A DNA stretch of 7,238 nt, from the NCBI GenBank assembly GCA_001785175.1, contig MFSY01000093.1, positions 1,277-8,514 of the forward strand. The letters run 5' to 3'. Under the pieces are notes generated by a model. That model ran no database searches and was not told the origin of the DNA. It was given only the letters and a program-made list of their open reading frames with translations. Shown here piece by piece: positions 1-5,718 of this stretch; position 1 is the stretch's first letter, and every line of letters begins with the position of its first letter. Source of the DNA: Candidatus Muproteobacteria bacterium RIFCSPHIGHO2_01_FULL_65_16 (GTDB taxonomy: Bacteria; Pseudomonadota; Gammaproteobacteria; Acidiferrobacterales; Sulfurifustaceae). Position numbers and translations under genes: made by a program.

Positions 1-372
1 CGCGGCGCGGGCGGGCGCGAGCTGCTTGGCCGGACGCTGACCGCGCGCGGCGCGCGCGTGGAGTACGCCGAATGTTATCGCCGGGCATGTCCGCAGTCCG
101 ACGGCGCGCGGCTCGGCCGCCTGCTGGAGCGCGGCGAGATTGATGTCATCAGCGCCACCAGCGCCGACGGCCTGCGTAATCTCCATGAGATGGCCGGCGG
201 CGCCGGCCGGCCGCAGCTCGTGCAAGTCCCGCTCGTGGTGGTCAGCGAGCGCGTGGCCGCCGCCGCGCGCGAGCTGGGCTTCCGGGCGGAAATCGGCGTC
301 GCCCGGCGGGCCGGCGACACGGCCATGCTGGAGGCGATCAAGGCGTGGCGCGCGGCGCAAAATTCCCTATAA
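1..372 (+). CDS. hemD: Uroporphyrinogen-III synthase, C-terminal part (5' truncated by window)
   Basis: The gene enters from the left edge and its last 123 codons are visible, ending in TAA at 370-372. HemD cyclises the linear hydroxymethylbilane to uroporphyrinogen III in the cytoplasm, the branch point for heme, siroheme and cobalamin. The fragment matches the second alpha/beta domain of the family. It begins with a glycine-rich strand-turn (GGRELLGRTL), then RGARVEYAECYRR. The VISATSADGLRNL segment corresponds to the conserved 'tS.egl.nL' motif, and VPLVVVSERVAAAARELGF to the terminal 'vp.vv.Ser.a..a..lGf' motif. The family is usually about 250-270 residues, so roughly the first half lies outside the window. 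A GTG at 58 could be read as a start, but the coding match runs through it to base 1, so it is an internal valine. hemX follows in the same frame after 51 bases, and hemC is expected upstream. The call is secure from motifs and operon context. Confidence 0.93.
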   Translation, partial: RGAGGRELLGRTLTARGARVEYAECYRRACPQSDGARLGRLLERGEIDVISATSADGLRNLHEMAGGAGRPQLVQVPLVVVSERVAAAARELGFRAEIGVARRAGDTAMLEAIKAWRAAQNSL

Positions 373-373
373 T
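368..373 (+). promoter_or_regulatory. Possible -10 element (TATAAT) at the hemD/hemX junction
   Basis: A perfect TATAAT lies across the hemD stop codon in a locally AT-richer patch of otherwise very GC-rich sequence. At the ideal 17-base spacing the upstream hexamer is GTGGCG (345-350), a poor -35, and there is no extended -10 TG. It could give hemX-hemY a secondary promoter inside the hem operon, or it may be chance. Confidence 0.25.
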
Positions 374-423
374 CGCACCATAACCCACCCGGGCCAGCGA
401 AGAACGAAGGCGAGACGACGGCC

Positions 424-1449
424 GTGGCATCCAGCACCGAATCCAACCTCAAGCGCGGCAAGTCCGCGGCGAAGAAGGGCGCGCGCAACCTGCGCCACGG
501 GCTCTTGACCGCCGGCCTGGCCCTGATCATCGCGCTCATCGCGGCCCTGGCGAGCGGCTATCTGTGGTACACGCTGCTGTACCGGCAGGAACTGCGCCAG
601 ATCAACGTCCCCGGCGAGCTCAACCGGCTGGACACGGACACACGCGAGATGAAGCAGGCGCTGGCCGCCGCCGGGGAGGAGTTGAAATCGTTCAAGGAAA
701 CCCAGGACGCGCTCAAGGCCGCCCTGGAAAAGATCCACAACGACCTCAGCCGCAATCGCACCGAATGGGTGCTGGCGGAGGCGGAACAGCTGCTGCTCGC
801 GGCCAACAACCGCCTGCAGCTCGCGCGCGACGCCACGGCCGCGCTCTCCGCCCTGCGCGCCGCCGACCGCCAGCTCAGCCTGCTCGCCAATCCCGCCCTG
901 CTCGCCGTCCGGCGCGAGGTCACGCGCGAGATCACGCTGCTAGAGTCGCTCGAGAAGACCGACGTCAGCGGCATCACCCTGCGCCTGGCGAGCCTGGCCG
1001 AGACCGTGGACCGGCTGCCGCTCGCGATCGAGCTCAGGCAGCCGCCCGAACGGACCAAGCCGGAGGCCGAGGGCGGCGACAAGGGCTGGCAGGCGGCGCG
1101 CGGCATGTGGCGCGACATCCTGGGGCTGGTGCGCATACGCACGGACGCCGAGACCCAGCGGCCGCTGCTGCCGCCGGAACAGCAGTATTTTCTGCGCGAG
1201 AACCTGCGCCTGCTGCTCTACGGCGCGCAGCAGGCCATCCTGCAGGGCAACGTCCCGACGTATCAGCAGAATCTCAAGTCGGCCGCGCGCCTGCTCAAGG
1301 AATATTTCGACACCGGCACGCAGGCGGTGATCGCGGCGCAGAAGGAGCTGGAAAAGCTGCACAACGCCCGGACCGTTTCCGAGCTGCCCAACATCTCCGG
1401 CTCGCTCGAGGCCCTGCGCCGCTGGCGCTCCGACAGACTCATTCCATGA
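424..1449 (+). CDS. hemX: HemX, membrane-anchored coiled-coil protein of the heme operon
   Basis: This 341-residue protein has a basic cytoplasmic N-terminus (residues 1-25), one membrane segment at about 26-50, and a long helical, charged region with coiled-coil character at about 55-110. Two stretches are typical of HemX. The first is WVLAEAEQLLLAANNRLQLA (115-134), followed by a DATAALSALRAADRQL run. The second is LPPEQQYFLRENLRLLL (249-265). E. coli HemX is about 393 residues, so this is a normal, slightly short member. The family is often labelled uroporphyrinogen-III C-methyltransferase, but it lacks the SAM-binding tetrapyrrole methylase fold. No such motifs are visible here, and its role is thought to be structural or regulatory in tetrapyrrole synthesis. 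The GTG at 424 is chosen because no ATG or GTG precedes it in the frame after the hemD stop. A weak AAGG lies at 407-410. The stop overlaps the hemY start as ATGA, implying translational coupling. Confidence 0.93.
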   Translation: MASSTESNLKRGKSAAKKGARNLRHGLLTAGLALIIALIAALASGYLWYTLLYRQELRQINVPGELNRLDTDTREMKQALAAAGEELKSFKETQDALKAALEKIHNDLSRNRTEWVLAEAEQLLLAANNRLQLARDATAALSALRAADRQLSLLANPALLAVRREVTREITLLESLEKTDVSGITLRLASLAETVDRLPLAIELRQPPERTKPEAEGGDKGWQAARGMWRDILGLVRIRTDAETQRPLLPPEQQYFLRENLRLLLYGAQQAILQGNVPTYQQNLKSAARLLKEYFDTGTQAVIAAQKELEKLHNARTVSELPNISGSLEALRRWRSDRLIP

Positions 1450-2696
1450 GGCTTTTGCTGTTCATCCTCGCCGTTCTGTTCGCCGCGGTATTGATGGCGC
1501 TGTACGCGCTCGAGAACCCGGGCTATGTGCTGATCGCGCGCACGCCTTGGAGCGTCGAGATGCCGCTCACGCTGTTCATCCCATTGATGCTGGTGGCGTC
1601 GGTGCTGCTGTACACCCTGGTATTCATCGTGCTGCGGGTCTTCCGTATTCCGCGGGATGTCGCGCGCTGGCGCCAGCGCCGCCACGCGCGCCAGGCGCGC
1701 GCCGCGCTGTATCAGGGGCTGACCCGCCTGGCGGAGGGGAGTTGGGCCGAGGCCGAGGCGCAGCTCGTCGCCGGCATGCGCCACAGCGAGGCGCCGCTGC
1801 TCAACCACCTCGGCGCCGCCTACGCGAGCCAGACCCTGGGAAACATCGAGAAACGCGACGAGTACCTGGCGCTGGCGCACAAAAGCGCGCCCGACCACAA
1901 TCTCGCCATCGGCATGACCCAGGCCTACCTGCAGCGCCAGGCGCAACAGTCGGAACAGGCGCTCGCCACCCTCACCGAGCTGCGCACGCTCGCGCCCAGA
2001 CACCGGCAGATACTCGGGCTGCTCGCCGAGATCTATGTGGCGCTGCGCGACTGGACCAGCCTGGCGGATCTGATCTCCGACCTGCGCCAGAACCACGCCC
2101 TGGACGCGAAGGCGACCGACGCCCTGGAGCTGCAGGCGCACCGCGAGTTGCTGACGCTCTCGCTGCCGTCCGGCTCGGTGGATGTGCTGCGGCGGGCCTG
2201 GAGCGCGGTGCCGAAAGCGCTGCGCCGCCATCATGCCTTGATCGCCATCTACGCGCGCCAGCTGATCCAGCAAAACGAGATGGACGAGGCCGAGGCGCTG
2301 CTGCGCGGCGCGCTCAACGAGGAATGGAACGACGCGCTCGTTGACCTCTACGGCCGCGTCCGCGGCGGCAACATCGCCGAGCAGATCGAGACCGCCGAGG
2401 GCTGGCTCGCCGCGCACCCGGAAAACCCGCGGCTCCTGCTCGCGCTCGGGCGGCTGGCGCAGCATGGTAATCTGACCGGCAAGGCCGGCACCTATCTGGA
2501 AAAATGCGTGGCGCTGCACGGGCCGGCCGAGGCCTGCCGCGAGCTGGGCGATCTGCTGGATCGGCTGGGGGAAAAGGAAAAGGCGCTGGTCTACTACCGC
2601 CGCGGGCTGGAGCTCTACGCCGACGAGCAGCGCCAACGGCTCGCGCCCGCGAAAAACGGCCCGTTCGCAGCCGCGAAACTGCGCGCGGCGCGCTGA
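1446..2696 (+). CDS. hemY: HemY, TPR-containing inner-membrane protein of the heme operon
   Basis: This 416-residue protein carries two N-terminal membrane segments, about residues 2-21 and 40-64. Between them is the characteristic ENPGYVLI.RTPWSVEMPL loop of the HemY N-terminal domain. A basic stretch (RIPRDVARWRQRRHARQ, about 67-83) and a long alpha-helical region of TPR-like repeats follow. Examples are the AEAEAQLVAGMRHSEAPLLN helices, the LGNIEKRDEYLALAHKSAP unit and the C-terminal GDLLDRLGEKEKALVYYRRG unit. E. coli HemY is about 398 residues. It is unrelated to Bacillus HemY, the protoporphyrinogen oxidase that shares the name. Its exact role in late tetrapyrrole metabolism is unknown, though a scaffold role is commonly proposed. 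The ATG at 1446 overlaps the hemX TGA, and there is no convincing Shine-Dalgarno before it, which fits coupled translation. The frame stays open upstream to 564, but that part is only a shadow of hemX. Confidence 0.93.
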   Translation: MRLLLFILAVLFAAVLMALYALENPGYVLIARTPWSVEMPLTLFIPLMLVASVLLYTLVFIVLRVFRIPRDVARWRQRRHARQARAALYQGLTRLAEGSWAEAEAQLVAGMRHSEAPLLNHLGAAYASQTLGNIEKRDEYLALAHKSAPDHNLAIGMTQAYLQRQAQQSEQALATLTELRTLAPRHRQILGLLAEIYVALRDWTSLADLISDLRQNHALDAKATDALELQAHRELLTLSLPSGSVDVLRRAWSAVPKALRRHHALIAIYARQLIQQNEMDEAEALLRGALNEEWNDALVDLYGRVRGGNIAEQIETAEGWLAAHPENPRLLLALGRLAQHGNLTGKAGTYLEKCVALHGPAEACRELGDLLDRLGEKEKALVYYRRGLELYADEQRQRLAPAKNGPFAAAKLRAAR

Positions 2697-2715
2697 AGAA
2701 AGTTCTGATTATGTA

Positions 2716-2803
2716 TGATTATTTGACGCAAAGGCGCAAAGGGCGCAAAGAAAAGCGTCGAATAATCAAAGGGGGAAATCCTCGCGTTCCTTGTGCGGTG
2801 AGA
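2716..2803. repeat. Intergenic repeat-like element: inverted repeat with three CGCAAAG copies
   Basis: The 143-base gap between the convergent hemY and the minus-strand lipoprotein gene is clearly AT-richer than its surroundings. An inverted repeat pairs 2716-2729 (TGATTATTTGACGC) with 2755-2768 (GCGTCGAATAATCA). That is 14 positions, 13 of them Watson-Crick and one T/G. In the plus transcript the odd pair is a G-U wobble, while in the minus transcript it is an A/C mismatch, so the stem suits the hemY transcript better. CGCAAAG occurs at 2727-2733, 2735-2741 and 2744-2750, across the left arm and loop. A diverged, roughly complementary segment (CGTTCCTTGTGCGGTGA) lies at 2785-2801. From memory, intergenic sequences built on CGCAAAG units with a reversed partner recur in many bacterial genomes; copy number cannot be judged here. 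No T-tract follows the stem, so it is not a canonical intrinsic terminator, although it may protect the 3' end of the hemY mRNA. The 3' boundary given is approximate. Confidence 0.6.
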
Positions 2804-2839
2804 AGTAGTTTATAAAGATTTTTTCAGAGTTTCCCTGGC

Positions 2840-3097
2840 TCAGTTGGAGGGCCTTTCCTCGATGGACTCCACGGCCTCGTGTTTCCGCTGCTCGCCCTGC
2901 CGGACCACGCTCTCGGTTTCGCGCGCCTTCTGGAGCGCCTTTATCTGCGTGTCGAAGACCGTGCTGTCCGCGCGCTTGCCTTCGCCGCAGCCGCCGAGCA
3001 GACCGAGGACAACGACAAGCGCGGGCAGGCCGGCGAGGCGCCCGCCGCGCAATGGCTTGGGACGACAAATTGGGGATAAACGATTAGGTTCCACCAC
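2840..3097 (-). CDS. Small lipoprotein, unknown function
   Basis: Read from GTG at 3097, this is an 85-residue protein. A hydrophobic stretch (LAGLPALVVVLGLLGGC) ends in a lipobox (L34-G35-G36-C37). The processed protein would be only about 49 residues, beginning CGEGKRADS and continuing as a highly charged single helix (FDTQIKALQKARETESVVRQ, then a Glu/Arg-rich tail). Glycine at +2 of the lipidated cysteine gives no Asp-type inner-membrane retention signal, so the outer membrane is likely. The true start is doubtful. The first 15 codons are AT-rich and unlike the rest (AAT, CGT, TTA, ATT, TGT). A TTG at 3052 would give a standard lipoprotein signal of 21 residues before the cysteine, but has no clear ribosome binding site. 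The GTG lies three bases after the stop of the secreted-protein gene, so the two look co-transcribed. The helix resembles small proteobacterial lipoproteins I remember with a 'Q..ALdKAk.ve..vqq..eqrr..ie' pattern; this resemblance is unverified. Confidence 0.68.
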   Translation of the reverse strand: MVEPNRLSPICRPKPLRGGRLAGLPALVVVLGLLGGCGEGKRADSTVFDTQIKALQKARETESVVRQGEQRKHEAVESIEERPSN

Positions 3098-3100
3098 CGA

Positions 3101-3673
3101 TCAGATCCAGGAAACGCCTTGCACGCTCTCCCAGATCTTCACCGCGCGCTCGACCCGCTCCTGCCGCAGCGCCTCGCGCGCCGCATTGCCGCACTCCGAC
3201 TGCGTGCCGCACTCGACACCATCCACGCGATAAACCATCCGGTTTTCGGTCCGGGTGTATTTGGCGCCGGTCCACTCGAAGCTGCTGTAGGCGCTGTGCG
3301 TGGCGCTGATCTCGGTCCGCTGCAGGATCGTCGGATAGGCTCCGCCCCCGCGCTGGAACCGGAATTCGCCGGCGACGGCGAGGAGCGTGGCGGCGCCGTG
3401 CGCAGTCTTCTCGACGAGCCAGGCGCGGCAGCCGATGACCTCGGCGCACGCCGGGCTCGACACCAGGAACAGATCGCCGCGGTCGGTACGGCCGATCCAG
3501 CGGCTCAGAAATTCCTTCTCGCTGTGACAGGACACCTGCTGGGCGCAGTCGCCGACGATATCGAGCGGCAGTTCGCGCGCGGTCAGCACCGGGTCGGAAG
3601 TCTCGCCCGCCGCCGTCCAGGCGAAGGCCGCGATCGCAACCGTCAGGGCCACAAGGGACGTTGGAGTTTTCAT
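3101..3673 (-). CDS. Secreted protein with three CX5C cysteine pairs, unknown function
   Basis: This 190-residue protein begins MKTPTSLVALTVAIAAFAWT. That is a Sec signal peptide with one lysine, a hydrophobic core and probable cleavage near Ala22-Gly23. The mature part has exactly six cysteines in three pairs with identical spacing: C43/C49, C76/C82 and C155/C161, each CX5C. All are likely disulfides in the periplasm. Between pairs two and three lies a strand-rich segment with GAYPTILQRTEISATHSAYS, then FEWTGAKYTRTENRMVYRVD. This resembles the 'GYPDI...(S/A)...yrWdGk.Y' pattern of many small exported proteins of unknown role. I do not recognise a named family. The ATG at 3673 places the signal peptide correctly; only a weak GAAG precedes it. 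A long reading frame on the opposite strand (3119-3865) is rejected because its product is low in complexity and has no family features. The lipoprotein gene follows three bases after the stop, suggesting an envelope-directed pair. Confidence 0.75.
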   Translation of the reverse strand: MKTPTSLVALTVAIAAFAWTAAGETSDPVLTARELPLDIVGDCAQQVSCHSEKEFLSRWIGRTDRGDLFLVSSPACAEVIGCRAWLVEKTAHGAATLLAVAGEFRFQRGGGAYPTILQRTEISATHSAYSSFEWTGAKYTRTENRMVYRVDGVECGTQSECGNAAREALRQERVERAVKIWESVQGVSWI

Positions 3674-3710
3674 GCTTCAGCTACCAGATATGGGTTCTCA
3701 TTACAGATAT

Positions 3711-3726
3711 GGCATATTCCATGCCA
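3711..3726 (-). promoter_or_regulatory. Candidate sigma-54 (-24/-12) promoter of the secreted-protein gene
   Basis: On the minus strand the 16 bases read TGGCATGGAATATGCC. Against the RpoN consensus TGGCACG-N4-TTGCW, nine of the twelve fixed positions match. They include the near-invariant GG and GC at the correct spacing. Taking the last matching C (3712) as -12 places the transcription start near 3700, leaving about 27 bases before the ATG at 3673. The mismatches are C to T in the -24 box, and the first and last bases of the -12 box. The same bases plus 3710 form a perfect inverted repeat, TGGCAT-N5-ATGCCA (3710-3726), so a dimeric repressor or activator site is an equal alternative. Confidence 0.3.
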
Positions 3727-3744
3727 GACATCAGTCACAGGAAA

Positions 3745-3825
3745 ACCCATTGATGACAATAACTTGCGTGTTGCCCCGGCTTGTCTTGCTCCAGCCGGCC
3801 GGTCAGAAACTACCCATTGGCGACA
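3745..3825. repeat. Imperfect short direct repeats in the divergent intergenic region
   Basis: ACCCATTGATGACA (3745-3758) recurs as ACCCATTGGCGACA (3812-3825), with 12 of 14 bases identical and starts 67 bases apart. Also nearby, CAGATATGG occurs at 3685-3693 and 3704-3712, and GCCGGCCGG at 3794-3802 and 3851-3859. No gene is supported in 3674-4015. The clustering could mean protein-binding sites or the remnant of a dispersed element, but the repeats are short enough to be partly chance. Confidence 0.35.
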
Positions 3826-3928
3826 CCCCCACGGCTCGACCATCCCTGTCGCCGGCCGGCCATAATTTCCTCCCACCCCCGACGCCTGTCAAGCAGACGG
3901 AAAAAACCGCGTAAAATAACGCCTTTTT

Positions 3929-3944
3929 CGGGGCGCGCGCCCCG
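3929..3944. repeat. Perfect 16-bp GC palindrome
   Basis: CGGGGCGCGCGCCCCG is identical to its own reverse complement. On the plus strand five T residues lie immediately before it (3924-3928) rather than after it, and on the minus strand it is followed by A residues. It therefore does not read as an intrinsic terminator in either direction. Just upstream, TAAAAT at 3912-3917 resembles a -10 box without a good -35 and sits inside a small GCGT...ACGC inverted repeat. If transcription started there, the palindrome would form a hairpin at the very 5' end of the ABC operon mRNA. Confidence 0.5.
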
Positions 3945-3952
3945 GCCGCGCA

Positions 3953-3981
3953 TTGACAACCGCCACCCCCTGCCTTTGAAT
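3953..3981 (+). promoter_or_regulatory. Candidate sigma-70 promoter of the ABC operon
   Basis: A perfect -35 box, TTGACA (3953-3958), is followed after 17 bases by TTGAAT (3976-3981), four of six matches to TATAAT. The expected start is near 3988, about 28 bases before the ATPase ATG. An alternative -10, TAAAAT at 3912-3917, matches five of six but has no recognisable -35. Both sit in the right place for an operon that diverges from the minus-strand pair. Confidence 0.38.
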
Positions 3982-3989
3982 TGCCGCCC

Positions 3990-4015
3990 ATGCTGGACCT
4001 GGCCCCCGAGCGATC

Positions 4016-4019
<4 letters not shown>
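3990..4019 (+). other. Nine-codon upstream reading frame overlapping the ABC ATPase start
   Basis: An ATG at 3990 opens a short frame encoding MLDLAPERS that stops at TGA 4017-4019. The stop overlaps the ATPase ATG as ATGA, the same junction seen at hemX/hemY and at the ATPase/permease boundary. It has no Shine-Dalgarno. If transcription starts near 3988 the mRNA would be almost leaderless at this ATG. A coupling role is possible, but the frame is short enough to be accidental. Confidence 0.15.
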
Positions 4020-4965
<946 letters not shown>

Positions 4966-4969
<4 letters not shown>

Positions 4970-5715
4970 TCGGCACCATCGCCATGCGCGAGCTGCGCGC
5001 GCTGTTCCTGTCGCCGCTCGCCTGGACGATCCTGGCGGTGGTGCAGCTGATCCTCGCGTTCCTGTTTCTCGGGCGCGTCGAGCTGGTCCAGATATCCCAG
5101 TCCCAGCTCCTCGCCATTGAGAACGCGCCCGGGACCACCGCGATCGTCCTCCCGGACCTGCTCGGTAACGCCGCGATCATCCTGCTGCTGGTGACCCCGC
5201 TGCTCACCATGCGCCTCGTCAGCGAGGAGCGGCGCAACCGCACCCTGAGCCTGCTCTTCAGCGCGCCGGTCTCGATGACCGAGATCATCCTGGGAAAATA
5301 CGTCGGCATCATGCTGTTCCTGCTGCTGTTGCTGGCGCTGATCGCGCTCATGCCGTTGTCGCTGCTGCTCGGCGGCGGGCTCGACGCCGGCCTGCTCGTC
5401 TCGGGGCTGCTCGGGCTGGCCCTGCTGCTCGCCGGATTCGCCGCCGTCGGTCTGTTCCTGTCCACCATGACCCAGCATCCCCCGGTCGCGGCCGTCGGCG
5501 CCTTCGGCGCGCTGCTGCTGTTCTGGGTCCTCGACTGGAGCGGCCAGGGCGTCGCCGGCGGCGGCGTGCTTGCGGCGCTGTCCATGTTCAATCACTACAA
5601 ACCATTTCTCGACGGGGTCTTCGACAGCGCGGACGCCGCCTATCACCTGCTGCTGGTGACGACATTTCTCGCGCTCAGCATCCTCCGCCTGGACGCGGAG
5701 CGGTTGGGGGGCTGA
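4966..5715 (+). CDS. ABC-2 type permease, GldF-like
   Basis: This 249-residue inner-membrane protein has six predicted hydrophobic segments, at about residues 17-36, 66-84, 112-135, 140-166, 172-190 and 225-241. That is the usual topology of an ABC-2 half-transporter. The N-terminal MRELRALFLSPLAW amphipathic stretch is typical of GldF-type permeases. So is the cytoplasmic loop SEERRNRTLSLLFSAPVS (86-103), leading to ILGKY, the coupling region that contacts the ATPase. It probably works as a homodimer with two copies of the upstream ATPase. The start ATG at 4966 overlaps the ATPase stop. An ATG seven codons in (4984) is an alternative with no better ribosome binding site. GldF belongs to the gliding machinery in Bacteroidetes. 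In Proteobacteria the relatives are not tied to gliding and their substrate is unknown. Confidence 0.9.
5706..5711 (+). promoter_or_regulatory. Ribosome binding site of the GldG-like gene (G run)
   Basis: Six consecutive G residues lie seven bases before the ATG at 5719, inside the last codons of the permease. They resemble a GGGGG-type Shine-Dalgarno and support this start. Confidence 0.4.
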
Positions 5716-5718
5716 CGC

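Noticed and set aside
58..60. GTG at 58 as a gene start
   Set aside because: The HemD match continues upstream to base 1 in the same frame, so this is an internal valine.
564..1445. Upstream extension of the hemY frame, open from 564
   Set aside because: The translation is rich in Ala, Arg, Gly and Pro, has no HemY features and lies wholly over hemX. HemY homology and its first membrane segment begin at 1446.
1263..2636. Long minus-strand open frame antisense to hemY
   Set aside because: It is a GC-bias shadow: biased composition, no recognisable domain, and hemY on the other strand is well supported.
2727..2750. CRISPR-like array from repeated CGCAAAG
   Set aside because: The units are seven bases with one- or two-base gaps. 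There are no spacers and no cas genes.
2711..2815. 34-codon plus-strand frame after hemY
   Set aside because: The peptide (MYDYLTQRRKGRKEKR...) is a translation of the CGCAAAG repeat, a type of small frame commonly mis-annotated. An AAGAAAG upstream is not enough to support it.
2716..2830. Intrinsic terminator for hemY or the lipoprotein gene
   Set aside because: The inverted repeat is not followed by a T-tract on either strand. The T run at 2819-2824 has no good stem directly before it.
3524..3547. Heme-binding motif in the secreted protein (C43...C49-His50)
   Set aside because: The spacing is CX5CH, not the CX2CH of c-type cytochromes, so proximity to hem genes is not evidence of heme attachment.
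3119..3865. 248-codon plus-strand frame over the secreted-protein gene
   Set aside because: There is no signal, domain or coherent composition. The minus-strand frame has a signal peptide and patterned cysteines.
3670..3876. 68-codon minus-strand frame upstream of the secreted-protein gene
   Set aside because: It covers the intergenic repeats and candidate promoter, has no family features, and its codon use is unlike the neighbouring genes.
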